Shown in pieces: positions 53,076-61,991 of a stretch of 64,000 nucleotides of DNA (position 1 is its first letter; each line of letters opens with the position of its first letter). The notes beneath the pieces are model-generated. The model was given only the letters and a program-made list of their open reading frames with translations, was not told where the DNA came from and searched no databases. The position numbers were made by a program, and so were the translations under genes. The stretch is from Clostridium neonatale. Lineage in GTDB: Bacteria > Bacillota > Clostridia > Clostridiales > Clostridiaceae. Location of the stretch: contig NZ_LN890328.1 of the NCBI RefSeq assembly GCF_001458595.1, positions 22,796-86,795 on the forward strand, written 5' to 3'.

Positions 53076-53297
53076 TTATTTTTTTAATTCGTCTTTTATT
53101 TCTTGAATAGATGTGTTTAATGAATCTAAGATACTTAATTTAGATGTTAATGTTTCAATAATATCCTGATATTTTTGTTCTCTTTCATCCTGCATGTGAT
53201 CTCTTGATTCCTGCTTTTTTAATATATATACAATTAGAGTACAGCTTAACAGGGCCCATATGCCTTGAGCTGTAGCAGCGTTTAATAGTTCATCCAT
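53076..53297 (-). CDS. UviB/BhlA-like small holin
   Basis: 73 residues: a short N-terminus, one membrane helix (GIWALLSCTLIVYILKK), then a charged coiled-coil tail (QDEREQKYQDIIETLTSKLS...). This is the layout of the BhlA/UviB bacteriocin-release family. AAGGAGG ribosome site. It starts 18 bases after the sigma-factor stop, so the two are co-transcribed. Likely opens the membrane for the endolysin or for a toxin. Confidence 0.82.
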   Translation of the reverse strand: MDELLNAATAQGIWALLSCTLIVYILKKQESRDHMQDEREQKYQDIIETLTSKLSILDSLNTSIQEIKDELKK

Positions 53298-53314
53298 TAA
53301 TATACCTCCTTCTT

Positions 53315-53836
53315 TTATAAATTTACCTTTAATAAATTCAAAGCTTGCCTTTTGCTCTTATTTACAGCTTGGCGGGAAATTTTTAATATATCTGCAATTT
53401 CTATATCAGAGTATTGAAGATAGAAGCGTAAGTATAAAATTATTTGTTGCTTCTTTTGTAGCTTTGAGATTAGATCATAAAATGTTGTATCTGAAAAATA
53501 ATTAATATCATCTTCAATATTAAAATCAACTGAATCTAAATTTAGTGCATTATAGTCTGGTTTTATATAAACAGATTTATATAATTGATTGCATTTGTTG
53601 TTTAAGCAAACATGAATATATTTAGAAGCTTCAGCATCTGTTTCAAATTTATCCAAATCAATTTTTTTAAGAAGTTCATAAAGATAAATTATAAGATCTG
53701 TGTATGCTTCTGGATATTTTAATTTATAACTGCAATAATTCAGTTTAGAATGAAAATAATTAATTATATCTGGATAGTTTTCAGAATCGTATTTAAATAA
53801 AGTTAATAGGTCTAATAGACTTAAATTTAGTGACAT
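53315..53836 (-). CDS. Sigma-70-like factor, possibly UviA/TcdR group
   Basis: 173 residues. An N-terminal sigma region 2-like helical part (LIIYLYELLKKIDLDKFETDAEASKYIHVCLNNKCNQLY) and a C-terminal region 4 with helix-turn-helix (LQKKQQIILYLRFYLQYSDIEIADILKISRQAVNKSKRQALNLL). Size and position before a UviB-like holin fit the small group 5 sigma factors that drive toxin and bacteriocin genes in clostridia. A phage-type sigma-like activator is the alternative. AAAGGAG ribosome site. Confidence 0.75.
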   Translation of the reverse strand: MSLNLSLLDLLTLFKYDSENYPDIINYFHSKLNYCSYKLKYPEAYTDLIIYLYELLKKIDLDKFETDAEASKYIHVCLNNKCNQLYKSVYIKPDYNALNLDSVDFNIEDDINYFSDTTFYDLISKLQKKQQIILYLRFYLQYSDIEIADILKISRQAVNKSKRQALNLLKVNL

Positions 53837-53955
53837 ATAATCAACTCCTTTAAAAATATAAAATTATAAATTGAAAACTAAGATAAAGAATTAAATATTG
53901 TTAACGATACAATCTTACCTATAGCTATATTTTATAAATTTAAAGAAGGAGAAAA

Positions 53956-53985
53956 TTGACCAAAAACTGTAATGTTTTTGGTCAA
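53956..53985 (-). promoter_or_regulatory. Perfect inverted repeat upstream of sigma gene
   Basis: Arms TTGACCAAAAAC and complement with a six-base spacer, 120 bases upstream of the sigma-factor start. It may be an operator; on the minus strand only four T residues follow, so it would be a weak terminator. Confidence 0.5.
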
Positions 53986-54103
53986 GATTAGAACTATTTA
54001 TTTAATAGCTGGATCATACTGAGTAAATTTATTTTATGAAGAAAAGATGATGTGGTTTAATATTTTTTATTCCTTTTAAAGATCATATTAATATTTAAAA
54101 AGC

Positions 54104-54246
54104 GTAAAGAGCAGCTTTAGGGGAAGCTGCTCTTTACATTTAATTTATATTTATTTAATAAGGGATAATAATGAAAAACTTTAAATCACTTTATGCTTAC
54201 ATTATATATATTCAGTATGGCAAGTTTGTGTCAAATATAAAATATC
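54104..54246 (+). repeat. G-loop hairpin repeat, copy A
   Basis: 14-bp perfect stem GTAAAGAGCAGCTT/complement with a TAGGGG loop, followed by about 105 conserved bases beginning TTTAATTTATATTTATTTAA and containing AAGGGATAATAATG. Confidence 0.8.
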
Positions 54247-54434
54247 TGAATAAATAATTAAAAAGGTTAAACTAGTTACTAGTATAAATTATACATAACC
54301 TTTATAATTCCAATATAGTATAAAAAATAATAAATAATGTAACTGGAATTAAAAATATATTTCCAAATTAAAATTTCTTTATATCAATAATCTTTTAATG
54401 TTTGAAAATTTAAATATTTATCTTTTTGAGGATC

Positions 54435-54790
54435 TGTAACAAAAACTATAACAAAATTATATATAGTTTTGTTACAGCTGTAACCTATATATATAGGGAA
54501 ATTAGTATAGATTTATACTATCTGTAACAAAAAAATAAATATAATGTGCTCATCTTTAACTTAGTATAAATCTTTATTAAATATATTTCTTATACTGATA
54601 TTATTTTTTTATTTTTGTTACAAAGTATATATTTTTATATTAAAAGCCCCAATATATGAGGGCTTAGGCTTGTAACAAAAGTGTAACAAAAAAATTTTTA
54701 TGTAATTTTTAAAATGTAGCCTGTCTCTTATATGGAGAGGGTTTAAGGATGTAACAAGATTTGTAACAAAATTAAGAGATTTTTGTTACA
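54435..54790. repeat. TGTAACA repeat array
   Basis: Ten copies of TGTAAC(A) in about 355 bases: forward at 54435, 54479, 54533, 54671, 54682, 54750 and 54762, and reverse (GTTACA) at 54471, 54617 and 54785. The pair at 54471-54484 forms the perfect palindrome GTTACAGCTGTAAC. Several pairs can also form long hairpins, such as CTGTAACAAAAA...TTTTGTTACAG (54434-54477). Confidence 0.75.
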
Positions 54791-54803
54791 CGAATATTTA
54801 GAA

Positions 54804-54955
54804 AATGTAAAGAGCAGCTTTAGGGGGAGCTGCTCTTTACATTTAATTTATATTTATTTAATAAGGGATAATAATGAAAAACTTTTAAATCACTTTATGT
54901 TTACATTATATATATTTAATATGACGAAGCTGTGTCAAATATAAAATATTAAAAT
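54804..54955 (+). repeat. G-loop hairpin repeat, copy B
   Basis: 16-bp stem AATGTAAAGAGCAGCT/complement with a G-rich loop, followed by the same conserved body as copy A. Same orientation as A; the two flank the TGTAACA array. Confidence 0.8.
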
Positions 54956-55127
54956 AAATGCTTAATATTAATTTAAGTCAGATTATAGTAGTTTTATTGA
55001 ACATCTTGATGAGTTGGAAATCTACAAGTAAAAGGTATAGAATTTAAAAAGTAATATATGTATAATCTACTATCAGTAGATTGATTTTATCCATAACATA
55101 CCATATATTTGATATGGAGGTGTTTAG

Positions 55128-55754
55128 ATGGATAAAGAGAAATTTGGTGAATTTATTTGCTATCTTAGGAAAGAAAAAGGCATGACACAAAAAGAATTAG
55201 GTGATAAATTGCACTTAACCAATAAAGCAATTTCTAAATGGGAACGTGGCTTGAGCCTTCCAGATATATGTATTATAGAGGAGATTGCTAAGAATTTAGA
55301 TATTAGTGTTCTTGAATTATTAAATGGAGAGAAGAATTCAGAAAGTGATATATCTAATGAAAAGGCTAATAAAATTATTGAAGATACAGTAAAACATTCA
55401 GGGGAAACAATCAAGAGATTAAAAAGAAAAGTAACAATTTTAATAGGGATAATTATAGGATTACTTCCTGTAGCTTTAACTATATTTGCAGTTGCATGTT
55501 TTTATTTAATAAAAGATGAAAAAACATTGGATGATGCTTTACTTACACTTGGATTCATTATTTTTGCCGCAATTATATTATTTATAGAGTATGGAATACC
55601 TATATTAGGGATTTCTTTAACAAAGGTATTGTATAATTCAAAAGTATTAAATTATAATATTAAAGCGAAAAAAAATATATGTACTATTCTTTATGTTACA
55701 TTTGTTATATGGTTAATGGCTAGTATAAGTCTACTTATTAGCAATATTATATAA
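55128..55754 (+). CDS. XRE-family regulator with membrane domain
   Basis: 208 residues. The N-terminal HTH_3 domain (FICYLRKEKGMTQKELGDKLHLTNKAISKWERGLSLPDICIIEEIAKNLDISVLELLNGE) is followed by a linker and three to four membrane helices from about residue 105 on. Such membrane-tied XRE proteins usually control neighbouring transporter or envelope genes. The wide repeat-filled spacer upstream offers many palindromes as targets. TATGGAGG ribosome site; monocistronic with its own terminator. Confidence 0.9.
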   Translation: MDKEKFGEFICYLRKEKGMTQKELGDKLHLTNKAISKWERGLSLPDICIIEEIAKNLDISVLELLNGEKNSESDISNEKANKIIEDTVKHSGETIKRLKRKVTILIGIIIGLLPVALTIFAVACFYLIKDEKTLDDALLTLGFIIFAAIILFIEYGIPILGISLTKVLYNSKVLNYNIKAKKNICTILYVTFVIWLMASISLLISNII

Positions 55755-55801
55755 AAAATAATATTTATAACACCAGTCATAAGCTAGATAAATGTCTATT
55801 T

Positions 55802-55829
55802 GAAGTCATTGGATGACTTCTTTTTTTTC
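55802..55829 (+). terminator. Intrinsic terminator after XRE gene
   Basis: GAAGTCAT/ATGACTTC stem with a three-base loop and eight T residues. Confidence 0.85.
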
Positions 55830-56004
55830 TTTAGAAAATTATATAAGATTAGTGTATTTTATTGAATTTGCATTTTATATAGGATCACATCATAGTCACC
55901 TTGGCGATTTTGTTTATGTGATTTAGTCTTAGAATACAAAAATTTACAATGTGTTTTATATATGTTAAGATTCTATTAAATGATTAATCAAAGTGAGGGA
56001 CTTT

Positions 56005-57996
56005 ATGAGAAAGCAAATTAGTATTTTATTATGTTTGCTTATAATTTTTAGCAGCATTAATATTGGCTGTAAACAAAATTTATTAACAGACAATAATAAA
56101 CCAAGGTTAGAAGATGATTATTATGAGAATATTAATTATAAAACTCTGAAGAAAAAAGAAATTCCACCAGAAGATCCATGCTGGAATTACTATTATTATC
56201 TTCAGAAAACAGCGAATACTCAGGTTAATTCAATTCTTAATGATATTGTAAGTAGCGGTGATAAGAATGAAGAAGGTAGTATTAATAGAAAGATATCAGA
56301 TTTATATTCTTGTGCAGTTGATTTAGATGAAAGAAATAAAACAGGGCTAGGACCATTGAAAGATACAATTAATTCTATTGAATCTGCAAAGAATATACAA
56401 GAATACGTAGAAACTATTTCAAAAATAGCAGGTGAAACAGGAGATATGAGTTTGTTATGCTATTACATTTCACCTGATTTAAAAGAATCTAATAAAAATA
56501 TAGTATATATTGAGATACCAGATTTAATATTAGGTAAAGAATATTTAGAAAATGATATATATAAAGCAAGCTGGACAGAATATAAAGAATATATATCAAA
56601 AATGTTTATGCTTACTGGAAAAGATGAAAAAGAAGCAGAGAAAATAGCGGAAGATATTTTTGCATTTCAAAAAGATTTAGCAAGTGTAACCATGACTATG
56701 GATGAAGGTCAAAATCCTTCAAATGTTTATAACAAATACACAAAAGAAGATTTAGCTAATTTATTTACAAATATTAATTTTGAAAGAGTACTGGAGAATA
56801 TGAAAGTATCTAAGTGTAATGAATTTGTTGTAAATGAGGTAAACGTGGAAAAAAAGATAAACGAGTATTTAAGTGAAAAAAATTTGGAGCTATTAAAGAA
56901 ATTTTCTGAATTTATTATACTTAATGATTATGCTGAATACCTTTCTGTAGATATAAGGAATGCTAAATTGGATTTTAACAATTCATTAAATGGAGTAGAA
57001 GAAAGATATTCTGACGATGTATTATCTAATATGCTGGTGCAAAGCTTGGCTGGATTTGATTTGGGAAAAATTTATGTAAAAGAACATTTTCCAGAAGAAA
57101 ATAAAGAAGCTATAGAAAAGATGGTTAAAGATATAATTTCTGTATATAAGAAGAGGATAGATAATTTAGATTGGATGTGCGAAAAAACAAAAGAAAATGC
57201 TAAGAAGAAGTTAGATAATATGACAATAAAAATCGGTTGTCCAGATGAATGGTCTAGTTATTTTGAAAATGTAGATATAATTCCGAAGAAAGATGGAGGA
57301 AACTTAATATCTAATATACTAAATTGTGATAAAGAAAATAATAAACGTGGTTTAGAAAAGTTAGATAAACCAGTGAATAAGAAAGAGTGGTCAATGACGC
57401 CACAAACTCTTAATGCATATTATAATCCAAGTGCTAATGAGATAGTATTTCCAGCTGCGATTCTGCAAGCACCTTTTTATGATAAAAAAGCAGATTATGA
57501 AACAAACTTAGGTGGAATTGGATTAATAATTGCTCATGAAATAACACATGCATTTGATAATAATGGTGCCTTATATGATGAAGAAGGAAATTTTAATCAG
57601 TGGTGGACCAAAGAAGATTATGAAAATTTTAATAACCTTTCAAAGAATATAATTGAATACTATGATCAATTTGAAGTGCTTCCAGGTAATAAGGTAAACG
57701 GAAAACTTACTTTGTCTGAGAATATTGCAGATCTTGGAGCTATGTCATGTATAACGGAACTTGCAGGAGAAGATAAGAAAGGACTAGAAAAATTATTTAA
57801 GAATTATGCAAATATTTGGGCTATGAAAGAAAATGAGAAATATACACTACTAAAATTAAATACAGATACACATGCACCTGATAAGATAAGAGTTAATGCA
57901 GTACTTAGTTCAAATGATAAATTTTATGATGTATATAATATAAAAGAAACTGATAAGATGTATATAAGTCCTGAAAAGAGAGTTGGCGTTTGGTAA
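56005..57996 (+). CDS. M13-family zinc metallopeptidase lipoprotein
   Basis: 663 residues from ATG 56005 after GTGAGGG (an in-frame GTG at 55993 is less likely). Lipobox-like NIGC near residue 22 follows a hydrophobic signal. The M13 N-terminal domain is followed by the neprilysin-type catalytic part: AYYNPSANEIVFPAAIL, the zinc site IAHEITHAFDNNG near residue 510, and ENIADLGA with the third ligand. The C-terminus ends RVGVW in place of the usual CxxW. Cleaves peptides outside the cell. Confidence 0.93.
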   Translation: MRKQISILLCLLIIFSSINIGCKQNLLTDNNKPRLEDDYYENINYKTLKKKEIPPEDPCWNYYYYLQKTANTQVNSILNDIVSSGDKNEEGSINRKISDLYSCAVDLDERNKTGLGPLKDTINSIESAKNIQEYVETISKIAGETGDMSLLCYYISPDLKESNKNIVYIEIPDLILGKEYLENDIYKASWTEYKEYISKMFMLTGKDEKEAEKIAEDIFAFQKDLASVTMTMDEGQNPSNVYNKYTKEDLANLFTNINFERVLENMKVSKCNEFVVNEVNVEKKINEYLSEKNLELLKKFSEFIILNDYAEYLSVDIRNAKLDFNNSLNGVEERYSDDVLSNMLVQSLAGFDLGKIYVKEHFPEENKEAIEKMVKDIISVYKKRIDNLDWMCEKTKENAKKKLDNMTIKIGCPDEWSSYFENVDIIPKKDGGNLISNILNCDKENNKRGLEKLDKPVNKKEWSMTPQTLNAYYNPSANEIVFPAAILQAPFYDKKADYETNLGGIGLIIAHEITHAFDNNGALYDEEGNFNQWWTKEDYENFNNLSKNIIEYYDQFEVLPGNKVNGKLTLSENIADLGAMSCITELAGEDKKGLEKLFKNYANIWAMKENEKYTLLKLNTDTHAPDKIRVNAVLSSNDKFYDVYNIKETDKMYISPEKRVGVW

Positions 57997-58047
57997 GAGC
58001 ATGATTAGAGGGGGTTATTTAAAAATTATAGAAATAATTTTATGAAT

Positions 58048-58190
58048 TTAAAGAGCAGTCTGCGGGGACAGACTGCTCTTTAATCTATTTTATATTTATT
58101 TAATAAGGGATAATAATGAAAAACTTTTAAATCACTTTATGTTTATATTATATATATGCTATGTGGCGAATTTGTGTCAATAATATAAAA
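58048..58190 (+). repeat. G-loop hairpin repeat, copy C
   Basis: 15-bp stem TTAAAGAGCAGTCTG/complement with a CGGGGA loop. The inner part of the stem differs from copies A and B on both arms, keeping the pairing. The downstream body is the same as in A and B. It lies between the M13 gene and the convergent secreted-protein gene. Confidence 0.8.
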
Positions 58191-58241
58191 TTTTTATTAA
58201 GACTTTAAAATCTATATTAATTAATATTTTCTAATCACGTA

Positions 58242-58883
58242 TTATGGGAATTGTTTCATTATACCGTCAGTAAGCATATCAGCAAACATAATCATATGAT
58301 CTTCACCTTTATCGTAAGCTTCAATATCTGCTTTCCAGTCTTTATTTAATCGTGCCACGGCTTGATCAGTAACAAATTGTAAATGCTTATGTAACATATC
58401 TCTTAAATCTTTCTTTGAATAGTTTGGATTAAGAGAACTTAGAAAATCAGCTATTTCATCTGCATTTTTATACCATAATTTATTGTATTTTTCTAGGTCT
58501 GATTTGTTGTTACTTTTAGCTGAACCAACAACTTTACCTGCAAGATTTATATGTTCTCTTAATAGAGCAGCAAGTTTATTCCCTGCTTCTTTACCATAAT
58601 AGGGCTTAATTGAATTTCCAATGTCATCTTGATTTTTAAGAAGTCTTTCAAGGGCTAGAGGTGTATCTTCAAGTGAAGCTAAATCGCTCATAATAACGCT
58701 TCTAGTCCATGAAACATGATCTATCCAAAGTCTTCTTTCGTCCATCTTTAGATTACATCTAGCATTATTAGAGGCAGAAGTATTATCATAAGATTTGTTT
58801 TGGATAGCATGAATTTTCATTGGTACTAAGACTAATGTTAATAGTGATAATATTATTAATGAGTTTCTAAAAAATTTTTTCAT
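58242..58883 (-). CDS. Secreted helical protein of unknown function
   Basis: 213 residues from ATG 58883, after AAAAGGAG; an upstream in-frame ATG lacks a site. Signal peptide MKKFFRNSLIILSLLTLVLVPMKIHA with likely cleavage after AxA-like HA. The mature part is all-helical: DERRLWIDHVSWTRSVIMSDLASL, RLLKNQDDIGNSIKPYYGKEAGNKLAALLREHI, LWYKNADEIADFLSSLNP, HMIMFADMLTDGIMKQFP. This four-helix family is common in Firmicutes and often misnamed in databases; no function is established. The His-rich ends of helices could bind metal. Confidence 0.8.
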   Translation of the reverse strand: MKKFFRNSLIILSLLTLVLVPMKIHAIQNKSYDNTSASNNARCNLKMDERRLWIDHVSWTRSVIMSDLASLEDTPLALERLLKNQDDIGNSIKPYYGKEAGNKLAALLREHINLAGKVVGSAKSNNKSDLEKYNKLWYKNADEIADFLSSLNPNYSKKDLRDMLHKHLQFVTDQAVARLNKDWKADIEAYDKGEDHMIMFADMLTDGIMKQFP

Positions 58884-59132
58884 TTGTATATACTCCTTTT
58901 GTATTAAAGTTAATTTTAGTGTGTTCAAAGTTATACATAAGTATGCACAATGCTTATTATAAAAACATAAAGGAAAAATATAATGCTTTAGATCAATGAA
59001 TTTAAAGATATCAAAATAAAACTTAGCTAACGTATGAATAATTATTTGTGATAATAAATAATTATATTGAGAAATATAAACTTAAAGATGGTATTATATT
59101 ATATATATTAAATTGAGAGTAAGGTGATGTTA

Positions 59133-59756
59133 ATGAGAATCAAATTGAAAATGAAACCAATAATATGTATCGGTCTAGTATGCCTTTTAGGTGTTTCTGT
59201 TTTAGGATGTGCTAAGTTAAAGGATTGGATTGGAAAAATAAAAGGAGAGTTAGTAGGTCAGCATTTTACAATAACTACATATGATGATTATGCAAACAAA
59301 ACTTTAAGTATAGAAGGCAAAAAAGTGACAGTTGGACTTTTAGAAAATAGTGCGAATTTTGATGCGGAATCAACAGATTTTAAATCAGAAGTTCTTGAAA
59401 TCACTATTAATGGAAAGCAGATGTTTCAAGTTGGGAATACTGTAATTTTTGAAGAAGATGGATTAAATGTTGTTGAGCATTATGATATAAAAGATGAAAT
59501 TAAAGCAAATTCTGGTGGGGGATATGTTCCTTTTGATAGAGCTGTAAATAAATTAAAAAATGAATTAGGTAAGAAGAAAACAATAATAATAAGTTCACAG
59601 CAAGGAGTACCAATAGGAGTATATCAAGGTGATGATGTTTATGTTACAATTCCAGAGGATTTACCTAAGATGACAAGACTCAATATTGATGGAAAGGCCT
59701 TATATATACACAGAGCTAATTATGTTATTATTGATACAGAGATGATCGAAGGATAA
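59133..59756 (+). CDS. DUF5052-type lipoprotein
   Basis: About 207 residues; ATG 59133 eight bases after AGTAAGG (ATG 59127 possible). Signal with lipobox VLGCAK (Cys about residue 26). The rest is a beta-rich DUF5052-like domain: KIKGELVGQHFTITTYDDYANKTLSIEGKKVTVG, LEITINGKQMFQVGNTVIFEEDG and a C-terminal VYVTIPEDLPKMTRLNIDGKAL. Function unknown. A histidine phosphatase gene starts 22 bases on. Confidence 0.82.
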   Translation: MRIKLKMKPIICIGLVCLLGVSVLGCAKLKDWIGKIKGELVGQHFTITTYDDYANKTLSIEGKKVTVGLLENSANFDAESTDFKSEVLEITINGKQMFQVGNTVIFEEDGLNVVEHYDIKDEIKANSGGGYVPFDRAVNKLKNELGKKKTIIISSQQGVPIGVYQGDDVYVTIPEDLPKMTRLNIDGKALYIHRANYVIIDTEMIEG

Positions 59757-59778
59757 TAGAAAAATTGGGGGAGTTATA

Positions 59779-60480
59779 ATGATCAGTAAAGAAGTAAAGA
59801 TATTTTTAATGAGGCATGGTGAGACTATTTTAAATAAAGCTGGAAGAACACAAGGATGGTGTGATGGTATTTTGACTAAAGAAGGAATAGAAGTGGCTGT
59901 AAATGTTGGCTTTGGTCTAAGAGATATTAAATTCAAAAGTGTTTATAGCAGTGATTTAGGAAGAGCAAGAAAGACTGCACAAATTGTTATAAAAGAAAAT
60001 AAAGCAAGTAAGGATTTAAAATTACAAGAACGTGAAGGCTTAAGAGAAGTTTACTTTGGAAAATATGAAGGTGAGATTGATAAGATGATGTTTAATGACA
60101 TATTGAACTATCTTAATGTAACTTCTATTGAAGAAGCAGAAAAGAAATATGAATTTCAAAGGGCCTATTGTGATACATGTGCTGCTTTAGACGAAACTAA
60201 AGAAGCAGAAGATTATAATACTGCGATAACAAGAGTTATGAATGAGCTTAAGCAAATCTGCAAGGAGAATTCACAGGAAGGAGGAAATATACTTGTAGTA
60301 GCTCATGGAGGAATTATAAGACTTATTATAGATTATCTTGATAAAAGCTTTAATATAAGAAATATAGATAATTCAAGCATATCAATGATTTCTTATAGAG
60401 ATGGAGAATTTAAAGTTGAATCTGTAAATGATAATAGCTATAGTGAAAAAGGGGAAGAAATAAGCAAACAGAATTTATAG
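59779..60480 (+). CDS. Histidine phosphatase family protein
   Basis: 233 residues. FLMRHGETILNKAGRTQGWCDGILTKEG with the nucleophile His, VYSSDLGRARKTAQIV, the LREVYFGKYEGE catalytic-Glu loop, and VVAHGGIIRLII with the second His. Branch like CobC/GpmB-type small phosphatases, not GpmA. The substrate is unknown. TTGGGGGAG ribosome site; co-oriented with the lipoprotein gene upstream and the broken kinase gene downstream. Confidence 0.9.
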   Translation: MISKEVKIFLMRHGETILNKAGRTQGWCDGILTKEGIEVAVNVGFGLRDIKFKSVYSSDLGRARKTAQIVIKENKASKDLKLQEREGLREVYFGKYEGEIDKMMFNDILNYLNVTSIEEAEKKYEFQRAYCDTCAALDETKEAEDYNTAITRVMNELKQICKENSQEGGNILVVAHGGIIRLIIDYLDKSFNIRNIDNSSISMISYRDGEFKVESVNDNSYSEKGEEISKQNL

Positions 60481-60482
60481 AT

Positions 60483-60988
60483 AGACTTGATGGACAATCA
60501 GTATTGGAAAAATTATTTCATGGTGAAGATGTTAACTTTTTAGTTAATCAAATTGCTGACCTGCATAAAAAAATACTAGAATATAATACTTGTGAAGTAA
60601 TGTCATATAAAGAATTTCTTCAATTATGTATTGGTGAAAAATAAATCTTAATGCTGATATATATAATGAAATAGCAGCTTTATCAAATGGAAATTGTTTG
60701 TGCCATGGAGATTATCATCCAGGAAATGTTTTGGTAGATACAAATGGGAAAGTTTTGGTGATTGATTTTATGAATGTATGTCATGGACCATGGCAATATG
60801 ATGTGGCCCGTACATATGTATTAATTTCAGAAGGTGATATATCAAAAGAGATACACAACAGAGAAGAGCTTGTATATATGCAGAAACAGATATCTGATAT
60901 TTATTTGAAGAAACTTAATGTTTCATATAATGAGATTAGAGAATATGTATCAATAATACAAAAATGCCGTCAATATGAATTGAAGTAA
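60483..60988 (+). pseudogene. APH-type kinase remnant, frameshifted
   Basis: Two overlapping frames of one phosphotransferase gene. 60483-60643 reads RLDGQSVLEKLFHGEDVNFLVNQIADLHKKI, and after a frameshift near 60640 the second frame carries the catalytic loop CLCHGDYHPGNVLVD with HxDxxxxN and the metal site VLVIDFMNVCHGP. The N-terminal ATP-binding lobe is missing; the gene begins directly behind the phosphatase stop. Aminoglycoside/choline kinase family, not functional. Confidence 0.75.
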
Positions 60989-61095
60989 TTGGTTACGTTA
61001 ATAAATTACATTTGAAAACTAGATAATATGGTATTTATAAAGTGAGTTATAATTTACTCATGGAAATTCTTATCAACAAGAATATGGAGGTATAA

Positions 61096-61680
61096 ATGAA
61101 AATATTACTCTTTTTAGCTAAAGGATTTGAAACTATGGAGTTTAGTGTATTTGTAGATGTTATGGGGTGGGCCAGAAATGATTATGGAAATGATATTCAA
61201 GTAGTAACTTGTGGATTTAAAAAACAAGTTATGAGTACATTTAATATTCCTGTAATAATAGATAAAACAATTGATGAAATTAATGTAGATGATTATGATG
61301 CACTTGCTATTCCAGGGGGATTCGAAGAATTTGGATTTTATGAAGAAGCTTATGATGAGCGTTTTTTGAATTTAATAAGAGAATTTGATTTAAGAGGAAA
61401 AATTATTGCTACTATTTGCGTTGCAGCTTTACCAGTAGGTAAAAGTGGAGTGTTAAAGAATCGTAAAGCAACTACATATCATTTAAGAGATGCATATAGA
61501 CAAAAACAACTGAAAGAATTTGGTGTTAATGTAGTAAATGAACCAATTGTAGTGGATAGAAATATCATTACGTCATATTGCCCAGAGACAGCACCTTATG
61601 TTGCATTTAAACTTTTGGAAATGCTAACATCTGAGAAACAAATGGAAATTGTAAAAGTTGCTATGGGCTTTAAGAAATAG
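61096..61680 (+). CDS. DJ-1/PfpI family protein
   Basis: 194 residues, full length. The flavodoxin-like core begins [26 protein letters not shown] with the conserved acidic residue. The nucleophile Cys lies in [16 protein letters not shown], and IPGGFEEFG is the GG motif. The family includes glyoxalases, deglycase-like stress proteins and chaperones; the group is not set by sequence alone. TATGGAGG ribosome site; single gene. Confidence 0.88.
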   Translation: MKILLFLAKGFETMEFSVFVDVMGWARNDYGNDIQVVTCGFKKQVMSTFNIPVIIDKTIDEINVDDYDALAIPGGFEEFGFYEEAYDERFLNLIREFDLRGKIIATICVAALPVGKSGVLKNRKATTYHLRDAYRQKQLKEFGVNVVNEPIVVDRNIITSYCPETAPYVAFKLLEMLTSEKQMEIVKVAMGFKK

Positions 61681-61737
61681 TAGTTTTAAAAGAAAAATTT
61701 TTAGATATTTAAAATTATAAGAAACTTCAGAATATAG

Positions 61738-61775
61738 GCAACTAATTTTTCATAGAAAAGTTAGTTGTCTGTTTT
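61738..61775 (+). terminator. Intrinsic terminator after DJ-1 gene
   Basis: GCAACTAA/TTAGTTGT stem followed by CTGTTTTATT. Confidence 0.65.
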
Positions 61776-61991
61776 ATTAATATTACCTTGTTGAGTGAAT
61801 ATAAAATTATCTGCTACTAATTATGGAAGTAATATGGTTAAACTAAAAAATATTTTGAGTGTATTTATATTAATACAAGCAAAAATAATATTTATATGGG
61901 TTGTTTATGTAATATATGAATACAGCTTATATTAAGGATAAGATGATATGATTTATATCAAAAGAATTAAAAAGATTACGGAGGAGGAAAA
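61776..61991. other. Intergenic region before esterase lipoprotein
   Basis: A+T-rich and without a gene. It leads to a strong GGAGGAGG ribosome site. No palindrome of note was seen. Confidence 0.35.

Larger units (their letters stand above)
53837..55127. other. 1.3-kb gene-free, palindrome-rich region
   Basis: Holds the sigma-gene leader with a perfect 12-bp inverted repeat (TTGACCAAAAAC arm, 53956-53985), repeat copies A and B, the TGTAACA array between them, and near the XRE gene a hairpin AATCTAC/GTAGATT (55064-55082). No ORF with a convincing ribosome site is conserved. Confidence 0.6.

Noticed and set aside
54171..54257. 28-codon ORF MKNFKSLY... in repeat copy A with an AAGGG site before it
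   Set aside because: Copies B and C have one extra T that gives a stop after four codons, so the frame is not conserved.
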